Source: Pedobacter chitinilyticus (GTDB lineage Bacteria > Bacteroidota > Bacteroidia > Sphingobacteriales > Sphingobacteriaceae). Taken from it: a stretch of DNA of 64,000 nt. The notes below the pieces were generated by a model that worked only from the letters and a program-made list of their open reading frames with translations, made no database searches and was not told the origin of the DNA. The translations under genes were made by a program, and so were the position numbers. The stretch spans positions 217,708 to 281,707 of the forward strand of contig NZ_QMHN01000006.1 in assembly GCF_003313385.1 (NCBI RefSeq). The letters run 5' to 3'. Positions 36,804 through 44,659 of the stretch are shown here, piece by piece (the first letter of the stretch is position 1; each line of letters starts with the position of its first letter).

Positions 36804-37287
36804 GAGGCTGGTTTTAATTTGAAAAGGTACTTTATTACTGTTCACTTCCGCAAGCCCCGCTTTACATTCCAAGTCCGCACTCGCAAGCTCGCTTACGGGC
36901 TTTCCATTTCAATCGGGTTTAGCCAATAAAAGACACTGTCAATTACTCTAAAAAGTTGGATTTCGCACTAAAAACTTACGAAGTTTAACTTTAGCTTTTT
37001 GTAGTTTTTATAGGTAAAGTGAGGGCTTTGCCGTTTTAAAACTTCGCAAGTCTGTCAAACAAAAAACCTTGTGGGTTTTTAAACCCCACAAGGTTTGATG
37101 TCATATTTTAAAGATCTCTCCACTACGGTCGAGATGACGGGCACTGCTACAATTGTCTTTCGTAAAAGAAAACAGACAATGCACACCCAACAAAACCTAT
37201 CTAAATACTAAATACTAACGGCTAAATACTAATCCCTAGCCCCTGAACACTAACCCCTAGCCACTAGCTACTAACCACTAATTGCCC
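36804..37287. repeat. Repeat-filled intergenic region with two palindrome families
   Basis: No gene. ACTTACGAAGTTT (36974-36986) faces AAACTTCGCAAGTCT (ending 37053), related to 6155-6187. A second hairpin pairs AAACCTTGTGGG (37064-37075) with CCCACAAGGTTT (37085-37096). A GAGATGACG-type remnant lies near 37125-37141. A CTAAATACTAACGG / TAATCCCTAGCC run fills 37199-37283. Confidence 0.65.
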
Positions 37288-37977
37288 CTAAAAAGAAATC
37301 TCTTTCCCGAAAAGCTTATTGTATTTACGTTTATCGAATTTATAAAGCGTAGCCGCCCTAAACGAAACACCTCTTTGCTTTTCCTCCAATTCCTTCAGCA
37401 CCTTAAAGCTCAATATCTTCTTTCTAAAATTACGCTTGTCCAGTTTTTTACCCAAAATCAGCTCGTAAACACTCTGCACCTGTGTAAGGGTAAATTTTTC
37501 TGGCAGTAATTCAAAAGCCAAAGGCAAATGTTTAATTCTGCGCTTAATTTTTTCCAAACCCTTATTTAAAATGTGCTGGTGGTCAAAAGCTAGCTTGGGC
37601 AAATCGGCCACATTAATCCATTGCGCTTTTTTAGCATAGCTGCTCAAAGGCTTTAAGGGCTTTTCGCCACCTAAGCGCAACATGGCATAATAGGCCACGG
37701 AAATTACCCTACCTTGCGGGTGTCGGTTAACCTCACCAAAGGCATAATATTGTTCCATGTAGATATCGCTCAGGCCAGTGAGTTCCTTTAAAATTCGCTG
37801 CGCCGATTGGTCTACGCTCTCTTCCTTATTTACAAGGTTGCCAGGCAATGCCCACCAATCCTTGAAAGGCTCTTCATTTCTCTCTATCAACAATATCTTA
37901 AGCTCGCTGCCATCAAAACCGAAAAGCACACAATCTATGGATACTGCAAAGTCAAAACCGGGGGTTATTTCTGTCAA
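37288..37977 (-). CDS. Nudix-fold transcriptional regulator (NrtR/AraR-like)
   Basis: A 229-aa protein with an N-terminal Nudix fold (about 8-145) and a C-terminal winged helix (about 150-229: LLPEKFTLTQVQSVYELILG, LDKRNFRKKILSF, LYKFDKRKYNKLF). The Nudix box is degraded: aligned to GX5EX7REUXEEXGU, the leading Gly is Asn, RE is RI and EE is EL. The domain therefore probably senses a ligand rather than hydrolysing one. Relatives are NrtR (NAD metabolism) and AraR (arabinose). It is divergent from pfkA, with operator site 2 in the shared gap. Confidence 0.88.
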   Translation of the reverse strand: MTEITPGFDFAVSIDCVLFGFDGSELKILLIERNEEPFKDWWALPGNLVNKEESVDQSAQRILKELTGLSDIYMEQYYAFGEVNRHPQGRVISVAYYAMLRLGGEKPLKPLSSYAKKAQWINVADLPKLAFDHQHILNKGLEKIKRRIKHLPLAFELLPEKFTLTQVQSVYELILGKKLDKRNFRKKILSFKVLKELEEKQRGVSFRAATLYKFDKRKYNKLFGKEISF

Positions 37978-38061
37978 AGCAATAATTTAAAATGTTCCAA
38001 ATTTGAAACAAAATAAAGACACTTATTTCGTTAATTCATAAATTTTTTGAAAAAAAATTAC

Positions 38062-38082
38062 TTAGTGTAAAAAATACACGTT
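38062..38082. promoter_or_regulatory. Operator-like palindrome, site 2, in the regulator/pfkA gap
   Basis: TTAGTGTA, five A, TACACGTT, with core GT-N7-AC. It ends 17 bases before the pfkA start and lies 85 bases before the Nudix regulator start, a position suited to repress pfkA and autoregulate. The first 18 bases are identical to site 1. Confidence 0.75.
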
Positions 38083-38099
38083 ATATTCGTATAATCAGA

Positions 38100-39089
38100 A
38101 TGAAACCAAATATCAAGAACATAGCAGTACTGACCTCAGGAGGCGATGCTCCAGGCATGAATGCCTGCATTAGAGCTGTTGTGCGTACCGGAATCTACCA
38201 TGGTAAAAACATGTTCGGTGCAGTACAAGGCTACCAAGGTTTAATCAATAATAACATCATTCCAATGAACGCCCGTTCTGTAAGCAACATTTTACACATG
38301 GGCGGAACCATCTTAAAAACGGCCAGATGCCTGGAGTTTAAAGAAGATGCGGGAATGGAAATTGCCTTTAAAAATTTACAGGAAAAAGAAATTGACGGAT
38401 TAGTGGTGATTGGCGGCGACGGTACCTTTACAGGAGCCAAAAGATTCGGCGAAAAATTCGGCATCAATGTGATTGGTGTACCTGGAACCATAGACAATGA
38501 CCTTTATGGCTCTGACTTTACTTTAGGTTACGACACAGCCATTAACACTGTAATTGAAGCCATCGACAAAATCAGGGACACGGCCGACTCACACGATAGG
38601 TTGTTCTTTGTAGAAGTAATGGGCCGCGATTCGGGCTGTATTGCCCTACGCAGTGCCATTGCCAGTGGTGCCGAAGCTGTATTATTACCCGAAAGAGAAA
38701 CTTCTTTAAAAGAACTGATCACCAAGCTTAAAGCTGGTGCTTCTACCAAAAAATCATCAAGCATTGTAATCGTTTCCGAAGGAAATAAATATGGCGGCGC
38801 TTATGATATTGCCAAAGCCGTAAAACGCAAGTTTACTCATTACGATACCAAGGTGACTATTTTAGGGCACTTGCAACGTGGGGGTAGTCCTAGCGGTTTC
38901 GACAGGATTTTGGGAAGCCGTTTAGGTTTTGCAGCCACCAATGCCCTTATCGCTGGCGAAAGCATGAAAATGGTAGGCCTCAAAGGAAATAAAATTGGGT
39001 TAACGTCATTGAGCGAAGCACTAAGTGGATTAGGTAACTACAAGTTGGAAGACGACTTGCTTGAAATGACTCATGTTTTATCAATATAG
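38100..39089 (+). CDS. pfkA: ATP-dependent 6-phosphofructokinase
   Basis: A 329-aa glycolytic enzyme making fructose-1,6-bisphosphate. Motifs: TSGGDAPGMNACIRA, GGDGTFTGA (the Gly after GGD marks ATP rather than PPi use), PGTIDNDL (catalytic Asp), MGRDSGCIAL and LGHLQRGG. Usual bacterial length. It is followed after 6 bases by a degenerate kinase paralogue and probably shares its mRNA. Operator site 2 overlaps the upstream promoter area. Confidence 0.96.
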   Translation: MKPNIKNIAVLTSGGDAPGMNACIRAVVRTGIYHGKNMFGAVQGYQGLINNNIIPMNARSVSNILHMGGTILKTARCLEFKEDAGMEIAFKNLQEKEIDGLVVIGGDGTFTGAKRFGEKFGINVIGVPGTIDNDLYGSDFTLGYDTAINTVIEAIDKIRDTADSHDRLFFVEVMGRDSGCIALRSAIASGAEAVLLPERETSLKELITKLKAGASTKKSSSIVIVSEGNKYGGAYDIAKAVKRKFTHYDTKVTILGHLQRGGSPSGFDRILGSRLGFAATNALIAGESMKMVGLKGNKIGLTSLSEALSGLGNYKLEDDLLEMTHVLSI

Positions 39090-39095
39090 CGAAAG

Positions 39096-39938
39096 ATGAT
39101 AGCAGTAGTATACAGTGGTTCTAAAAACGCTTGTTGGAAAATCTCTCAAGATGGAAAAGCCATGATCGAAACACACACCGCGGGCATTAACCCCTGCTTT
39201 AACGATCCTAAGCAAACCCTCCAAATCCTAAGCAAGAACATTACCCTGATCCATAATGCTGAAAGCATTAAAAAAATCTATGTTTTTGCCGCTGGCGCAT
39301 CAGCTAAAGAAAAACAGGAAGAACTGGCCAGCACACTGGAGCAGTTTTTTGTGAACAGTAAAATAAAGGTAAAGGATGATTTATACGGTGCTGCCATTGC
39401 AGCCTGTCATGATCAAACTGGTATTGTAGGCATTTTGGGCAGTGGTGCCAATTGCGCTTACTACAATGGTAAAAAGCCCGAAAAAAACAATTACGGCCTG
39501 GGTTATATCTTGGCCGACGAAGGCTCTGCCAATTACTTCGGCAAAATGTTGCTGAAAAACTTTTTGGAAGAAAAGCTGCCAGATGATTTAAGAATAAAAA
39601 TCGAATCTCAATACCACTTAGACCGTCCAAGTATTTTGGAACGCGTTTACCGGAAACCACAGGTACAAACCTATCTGGCTTCTTTCCTCGACTTCTACCT
39701 CGAAAACAGGGAACACAAGTTCATCCAACAATTGGTAGCACAAGGTTTTGAAAAATATTTCAGCACCTATATCCTACCCACCCTAGAAAAACATCCCAAC
39801 GAAGCAATACACTTTGTGGGCTCAGTAGCTGGACATTTCCAAGATCAACTCCGAGAAGTGGCCAGTAAGCACGGCATTCAAATCATGTCGGTAACCAGAG
39901 AACCCATACATAACATTTTGAACTATTACACCAATTAA
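39096..39938 (+). CDS. BadF-family protein with degenerate ATP-binding motif (possible pseudokinase)
   Basis: A 280-aa paralogue of the kinase at 35902 with the same layout (GSGANCAYY for GTGTNTCLY, LADEGSANYFGK for LGDEGSGSNIGK, VGSVAGHFQDQL near the end). The phosphate-1 loop is lost: residues 6-12 read YSGSKNA where the active paralogue reads DGGSTKT, removing the conserved Asp and Thr. It is co-transcribed with pfkA. It may bind sugar or nucleotide without catalysis, or regulate PfkA (inference). Confidence 0.82.
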   Translation: MIAVVYSGSKNACWKISQDGKAMIETHTAGINPCFNDPKQTLQILSKNITLIHNAESIKKIYVFAAGASAKEKQEELASTLEQFFVNSKIKVKDDLYGAAIAACHDQTGIVGILGSGANCAYYNGKKPEKNNYGLGYILADEGSANYFGKMLLKNFLEEKLPDDLRIKIESQYHLDRPSILERVYRKPQVQTYLASFLDFYLENREHKFIQQLVAQGFEKYFSTYILPTLEKHPNEAIHFVGSVAGHFQDQLREVASKHGIQIMSVTREPIHNILNYYTN

Positions 39939-40006
39939 AAAACAATGAAGCCTTTGTGATTCTTCATAACAGCTTCATCACCATTAAAAAATAAATAGAT
40001 AAAAAG

Positions 40007-41005
40007 ATGAAAATAGGAATTAACGGATTTGGCCGTATTGGCCGTCTAGCCTTTAGAGCCGCGGTAAAACGTAACGATATCGAAGTAGTTGGCATTAATG
40101 ATTTAGTGGAGCCTGATTACATGGCTTACATGTTAAAATATGATTCTACCCACGGTAAATTTGATGGAACTGTAGAAGTAAAAGACGGTAATTTAGTAGT
40201 GAACGGAAAAACCATCCGTGTTACGGCTGAGAAAGACCCTGCTAACTTGAAATGGGATGCAGTAGGTGCTGAAGTAGTAATCGAGTCTACAGGTTTGTTT
40301 TTAACTCAGGAAACTGCTCAAAAACACATCGATGCTGGTGCTAAAAAAGTAATCATGTCGGCTCCTGCTAAAGACGACACCCCTACTTTTGTAATGGGTG
40401 TTAACCACAAAGAGTTAAAAGCGGATCAAAACATCGTTTCTAACGCATCATGTACAACTAACTGTTTAGCACCAATTGCTAAAGTATTACACGATAAATA
40501 TGGCATTTTAGAAGGTTTAATGACCACTGTTCACGCGGTAACTGCTACTCAAAAAACAGTTGATGGTCCTTCGGCTAAAGACTGGAGAGGTGGTCGTGGT
40601 GGTTTCTCTAACATCATCCCTTCTTCTACTGGTGCTGCTAAAGCAGTAGGCTTGGTATTGCCTTCATTAAAAGGTAAATTAACAGGCATGTCGTTCCGTG
40701 TACCTGTTGCCGACGTTTCTGTAGTAGATTTAACCGTTCGTTTAGAAAAAGGTGCTTCTTACGAAGAAATCAAAGCGGCGATGAAAGAAGCTTCTGAAGG
40801 TGAATTGAAAGGTATTTTGGGTTACACTGAGGATGAAGTAGTTTCTTCTGATTTCTTAGGTGATGCTCGTACTTCAATCTTCGATGCTAAAGCAGGGATC
40901 TCTTTGAGCGATAACTTCGTAAAAGTGGTGTCTTGGTACGATAACGAGTGGGGTTACTCAAACAAAATCATCGACTTAGCTCAAGAAGTAGGTAAGTTCA
41001 TTTAA
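40007..41005 (+). CDS. gap: Type I glyceraldehyde-3-phosphate dehydrogenase
   Basis: A 332-aa NAD-dependent glycolytic enzyme. It begins INGFGRIGRLAFRAA (Rossmann fold) and has catalytic C149 in SNASCTTNCLAP, the downstream TVHAVTATQKTVDGPS, and SWYDNEWGYSNK near the end. Codon use is strongly biased, as expected of a highly expressed gene. It lies 68 bases after the paralogue gene and ends in a strong terminator. Confidence 0.97.
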   Translation: MKIGINGFGRIGRLAFRAAVKRNDIEVVGINDLVEPDYMAYMLKYDSTHGKFDGTVEVKDGNLVVNGKTIRVTAEKDPANLKWDAVGAEVVIESTGLFLTQETAQKHIDAGAKKVIMSAPAKDDTPTFVMGVNHKELKADQNIVSNASCTTNCLAPIAKVLHDKYGILEGLMTTVHAVTATQKTVDGPSAKDWRGGRGGFSNIIPSSTGAAKAVGLVLPSLKGKLTGMSFRVPVADVSVVDLTVRLEKGASYEEIKAAMKEASEGELKGILGYTEDEVVSSDFLGDARTSIFDAKAGISLSDNFVKVVSWYDNEWGYSNKIIDLAQEVGKFI

Positions 41006-41029
41006 TTGCAATATCCCAACCAAAATAAT

Positions 41030-41059
41030 AAAAGCAGTATCCAAGGGTACTGCTTTTTT
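41030..41059 (+). terminator. Intrinsic terminator of gap
   Basis: AAAGCAGTA at 41031-41039 pairs with TACTGCTTT at 41048-41056, followed by T. Confidence 0.85.
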
Positions 41060-41094
41060 GTTTTACTGATATCACTGTCCTTCCTGCTGGTCCT

Positions 41095-41402
41095 ATGATC
41101 TGTCATTCCAAGTATACGAGGACCGTGAAAGCAGCTACGAAGTAAATCTCCATCACGGCCCAAAAAGAGATCCTTCGCTACCGAATAGTCGGTACAGGTA
41201 GCGCTCTGGATGACAATAAGAACGCTACTACTTATGAATCAATTAACCAGTTAAACGATTAACCAGCCTAAAAGATCCTACGCTACCGAATGGTCAATAC
41301 AGGTACGCTCTGGATGACAAAGACCAAACAACCAACTAAACAGTTAAACGATTAAACAAATAACCACCACTGAACTAATGAACAATTGAACCAATGAATC
41401 AG
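41095..41402. repeat. Dispersed-repeat remnants downstream of gap
   Basis: Two related copies of a GATCCTTCGCTACCGAATAG ... CTCTGGATGACAA unit lie at about 41166-41215 and 41271-41322. Flanking runs of ATGAACAATTGAACC type are the complement of the run at 61786-61862. No coding potential. Confidence 0.5.
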
Positions 41403-41606
41403 CATATGTTAACAAAAGTTAAATAAAATATGAACAAAACTATTTTGTTTAATACTTCACAATGTGATTAGTATTTTTGCGTTAAAACAATAGTTTTTGC
41501 GGAGGATCACTGCAATATTGACTAAAATTAGCACCGTTTGATAGCATATTTGCACAAACACGCACACAAAAGTCATGACAATGTCATAACGAATGACAAA
41601 ATAAAA

Positions 41607-41637
41607 TTTTCTTAGTGTATCATTTACACTAAGAAAA
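41607..41637. promoter_or_regulatory. Operator-like palindrome, site 3 (perfect 13-bp arms)
   Basis: TTTTCTTAGTGTA (41607-41619), five spacer bases, and its exact complement TACACTAAGAAAA (41625-41637). The centre matches sites 1 and 2 (TTAGTGTA-N5-TACAC; GT-N7-AC core). Its right arm covers the -33 region of the promoter at 41623-41653, so binding should block transcription. Confidence 0.75.
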
Positions 41638-41653
41638 ATAATGCCTACATTTG
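41623..41653 (+). promoter_or_regulatory. Promoter of the candidate sRNA
   Basis: TTTA (one mismatch to TTTG) at 41623-41626 and TACATTTG (TAnnTTTG) at 41646-41653 are 19 bases apart. The predicted transcription start is about 41659. Confidence 0.6.
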
Positions 41654-41658
41654 TATCG

Positions 41659-41788
41659 TTGGTTTAAGCACCGACACTTGAAAATTAGAAATTCCTCCTT
41701 AATTGGAATAAAGAGCAACCCGTTCATACAGGTTTATATTTGGTTAGAAAGAGAGACAAGTCTGGATGGATTGTCTCTTTTCTTTTTT
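41659..41788 (+). ncRNA. Candidate small regulatory RNA (about 130 nt)
   Basis: No open frame of note. From the predicted start, three small stems follow: GTTGGT with ACCGAC (41658-41675); ATTCC with GGAAT (41691-41709), whose loop shows CCTCCTT, the complement of a Shine-Dalgarno sequence; and AACC with GGTT (41717-41734). The RNA ends in a strong terminator, AGAGACAA with TTGTCTCT followed by TTTCTTTTTT (41752-41788). The promoter is overlapped by operator site 3. The next gene downstream is on the opposite strand, so this transcript would stand alone. No known RNA family was recognised. Confidence 0.55.
41752..41788 (+). terminator. Intrinsic terminator of the candidate sRNA
   Basis: AGAGACAA at 41752-41759 pairs with TTGTCTCT at 41771-41778 around an 11-base loop, followed by a T-rich tail. 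Confidence 0.85.
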
Positions 41789-41824
41789 ATAGGAGTTTTG
41801 GTTTTCTAAACTGATCAAGCACCA

Positions 41825-42100
41825 TCAATGGATATAGCCGATTACATAGTGACTTGCAACGGGAATGTAAACACCCCACACGCAATTGGAGAACTCTGTA
41901 GCCGCAAATGTGATGGTCTTCCCATCTGCTGAGATTTCATATATAGGCAGGGTGTATGGCCTATGATAGACAGGATCAAGAATATAGATAGATTGATCTG
42001 TATTTTTCCATTCGTTCTCCCAAATACCAACACCATTGATAAAGAAGGGTTCACCGTCAGTAACTACTTTAACAAACTCCCAATCTTTAGAGATACTCAT
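41825..42100 (-). CDS. Orphan 91-aa protein
   Basis: A short soluble protein beginning MSISKDWEFVKVV, with PFFINGVGIWENEWKN and a C-terminal VWGVYIPVASHYVIGYIH. No family recognised. A truncated relative of its first ~35 residues is encoded at 43047-43175, on the other side of the next gene, so the unit has been duplicated. It lies at the start of the AT-rich accessory stretch. Confidence 0.55.
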   Translation of the reverse strand: MSISKDWEFVKVVTDGEPFFINGVGIWENEWKNTDQSIYILDPVYHRPYTLPIYEISADGKTITFAATEFSNCVWGVYIPVASHYVIGYIH

Positions 42101-42128
42101 CTTTGAGTTTAATAGCCATAGCCAAATT

Positions 42129-42977
42129 TTACTGTTTCAATTTGCTTTTCAGCGCTCTAAACAAAATTTTCTTATAATAGTTCTTCAGTTTCCTTTTCAG
42201 CTTTGGTGTTGAAATATCTTGCGAAACCTGCATCCCGTTAAAGGAAATTTTAGTTCTCCCATCCTTAATACTCAACATTGTGAAATCCAAATTCCGTAGG
42301 GTGTCATTATCAATAACCAGTTGATTGAGACGATAAACGTGAGCATCTTCGGTGGCAAGCCTTGGTACCCGCTGCAAAGCAAAACTATCAAGGGGTGCAA
42401 TACTGTCGAAAACAATATCAAACTCACGAAGTTTTGCTACAATCTCCCTTTGCTTATACTTAACCGTGAGGTAGCACCTATAACAGTCCAAGTTCCCATC
42501 TGTTCGACTATAGTAATAACTTGCAGGTGGCGAAGTAGCTATTAAAGCGAATACAGTAGGGAACAGCAGTAAAGCAGGATGAAGTTTTTTGATTTTAAGG
42601 ATCTCTAAATCATCCATGCGTTTAATTAGGTAATATGGAATTGGCAAAAGCAGTAGCACATACAAATCTGTCAGATCAACAATCCTTGAGGTTTGGATAA
42701 AAGTATACTGATTATAAAAGTCGATGAGCGATTGCGAATAGGGCAATTTCCAAAAAACAAATAACAGCCCACTGATCCATACTGCTTGTTGTTTTAACCT
42801 AGGAAATACAAAAGCCAACAGCAAGGGCAATAAAATGATGCCAACCACGTCCGACAACTTACCTGTCAACGCATTGGCAAATTGATATTTGAAGAAATGG
42901 TCATTTAGCAAAAGAATGACCAGGCAAAAAAGAAAAACAAAATTTAGCAGGTAGTATTTATTGCGAGTAGTTTTCAT
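42129..42977 (-). CDS. Orphan membrane protein
   Basis: About 282 aa from MKTTRNKYYLLNF; an upstream Met at 43019 is possible but adds 14 polar residues before the first helix. Four to five hydrophobic segments fill the first ~170 residues, with KLSDVVGIILLPLLLAF between them. A soluble tail of ~110 residues with a CYRC pair follows. No family recognised. The gene is flanked on both sides by related copies of a 91-aa-type ORF. Confidence 0.7.
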   Translation of the reverse strand: MKTTRNKYYLLNFVFLFCLVILLLNDHFFKYQFANALTGKLSDVVGIILLPLLLAFVFPRLKQQAVWISGLLFVFWKLPYSQSLIDFYNQYTFIQTSRIVDLTDLYVLLLLPIPYYLIKRMDDLEILKIKKLHPALLLFPTVFALIATSPPASYYYSRTDGNLDCYRCYLTVKYKQREIVAKLREFDIVFDSIAPLDSFALQRVPRLATEDAHVYRLNQLVIDNDTLRNLDFTMLSIKDGRTKISFNGMQVSQDISTPKLKRKLKNYYKKILFRALKSKLKQ

Positions 42978-43046
42978 TTTTTTTGCCACGTATATCAATT
43001 CAAATTTCTTACTATCCATCTAGCGCCAGCGTTCGCTTTACCTAAT

Positions 43047-43175
43047 TTAGTAATTATACCTTAACAAGCCTTTTATACCATTCCATTCGTGCTGCCAAAT
43101 CCCGATGCCATTGATAAAGAAAGGTTCAGCATCTCTAACGACCTTAACGAATTTCCAGTCTGTACTTATTTCCAT
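43047..43175 (-). pseudogene. Truncated copy of the 91-aa orphan protein
   Basis: A 42-codon frame, MEISTDWKFVKVVRDAEPFF then INGIGIWQHEWNG, matches the N-terminus of the protein at 41825-42100 (MSISKDWEFVKVV ... PFFINGVGIWENEW). It then runs into a stop where the homologue continues for 50 residues. It is likely a duplicated fragment; whether it is expressed is unknown. Confidence 0.6.
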
Positions 43176-43233
43176 AGTCAAGATTTAATCAATAACGTTT
43201 ACTTAAGGGCCTTGAAAAGGTTTCTTGATTGAA

Positions 43234-43614
43234 TCAATGCTTATTAATAACATCTAAAGCTTCAAGTTCTGTTTTGACAAAGAAGCCCTCATCAGCATCT
43301 ACTATTCCTTTACACTTATCACTATATATAACGGCAACGGGTACGTTTGTAGTTAATAATAATGATATGGTATTAATAATTGTATTGCCCCATGAATATT
43401 CCAAGTTTCGTAAATCAACCATGAGTGATTTAACCAAAACATGTTTCAAGGCACAACTAGTTACCTCCTCCATAAAGAAGCCATCAACATTACCTTGGCT
43501 TCCATGCTTATAATTGCCACAAAACGTAAGTATGCCTAAACCGTTGCTGTCAACCGTCAGTTTATATTCAATTGTACTTTCGCTACGACTTATGTGATCA
43601 AATTTTAATTGCAT
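43234..43614 (-). CDS. Orphan 126-aa soluble protein
   Basis: No signal peptide. The alternating strand-helix pattern, with LVKSLMVDLRNLEYSWGNTIINTISLLL followed by VPVAVIYSDKC, resembles a STAS-type alpha/beta fold, but no family could be assigned. It lies 32 bases downstream of a secreted protein on the same strand. Confidence 0.55.
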   Translation of the reverse strand: MQLKFDHISRSESTIEYKLTVDSNGLGILTFCGNYKHGSQGNVDGFFMEEVTSCALKHVLVKSLMVDLRNLEYSWGNTIINTISLLLTTNVPVAVIYSDKCKGIVDADEGFFVKTELEALDVINKH

Positions 43615-43645
43615 ATTGGTTTAATTGACTTTTTAAAAGTTAGTG

Positions 43646-44362
43646 TCAAACCTTCGTCTTAACAACAGTGATCGTATTGCCTACAACTTTAATATACCCA
43701 TTAACTTGGCTGTCTGTCATAATGATGGGTACTATTAATTCATTCTCACGATTAAAAGGAATATGAGTCGGATTGATGTTATCCTCTGATATTTGTAGCA
43801 CTTTGGTTAGCTCTCCGTCCTTAATGGTAGCAACGTAAACGTCTTTATATCCTCTCATTAAGTGATAAAGAAGTCCATTGTAAACAAAACTCCCCAATAT
43901 AACCTTTTGACCGCTCTCAGCTAACTTAACAACACCTACCATTGAACCCGATTCCGTTTCCCCCGCATAACGAACACGCTTCCCTTTTATTTTTCTAGCT
44001 GGAGGCAACACAAACACTTCCATCAAATTAGGGTCCTTGATTTCTACTACACTGGAAAAGCCTACTAGGTGCATTAGTGTGCTCGTAACATAGTAAATAC
44101 TATCAATCTTATTTACTGATATTGGACAAGTTGCTGCAAAGGAATATTCGATACCCGTCTGTTTGTTCTTAAACCAAGCAGTGCCTCCCCACTCGCCACT
44201 ACAGGTACGCCTGACTATATACTTATCGTCTTCGTATATTGGGGCTTTCGGTTCAGGTAACGTCAGTTTGTTAATGCTGTCGATAGCTTGTTTAACTTGA
44301 AATTGTGCCTGACATAACAGAGAACTGAGTAATAATGCATTAAGCAAGAGCGTGTATTTCAT
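43646..44362 (-). CDS. Secreted orphan protein, beta-rich
   Basis: A 238-aa protein with a signal peptide (MKYTLLLNALLLSSLLCQAQ). The mature part is strand-rich and contains two isolated Cys residues that could form a disulfide. No domain recognised. It probably shares a transcript with the 126-aa gene. Confidence 0.65.
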   Translation of the reverse strand: MKYTLLLNALLLSSLLCQAQFQVKQAIDSINKLTLPEPKAPIYEDDKYIVRRTCSGEWGGTAWFKNKQTGIEYSFAATCPISVNKIDSIYYVTSTLMHLVGFSSVVEIKDPNLMEVFVLPPARKIKGKRVRYAGETESGSMVGVVKLAESGQKVILGSFVYNGLLYHLMRGYKDVYVATIKDGELTKVLQISEDNINPTHIPFNRENELIVPIIMTDSQVNGYIKVVGNTITVVKTKV

Positions 44363-44659
44363 GATGCAAGTTAAGGTAAGGTACTAATATCCAACTTTAA
44401 ATTGGCACCTCCAACATCGGTTTTGACACTTTAGGTCTGTAGTTTTAAGCTTACTGCTTTTATAAGCAAACAGTTTCAATTGAATATACAATGTTTCAGC
44501 TTTTAAGAATCCAGTGCGCACCGTCTACAAAGAAAAGATATACTTGTTTATTCAAGGGTTACGGCGCCGATGTCTGCTAGCACTAATTTACAATAGAAGC
44601 ACAAACTTCCAATTAACAATGTCAGCCTTCATTGCGCCAAACGTGCTTATTCTTTTTGA

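Noticed and set aside
43234..43614. Anti-sigma-factor antagonist (STAS) assignment
   Set aside because: The strand-helix pattern is suggestive, but no phosphorylatable Ser/Thr motif or partner kinase is nearby; left as orphan.
44540..44620. Possible integron attC-like site in the gap near CGGCGCCG
   Set aside because: No paired GTTRRRY/RYYYAAC core with the needed spacing could be found, and no integrase is in the window.
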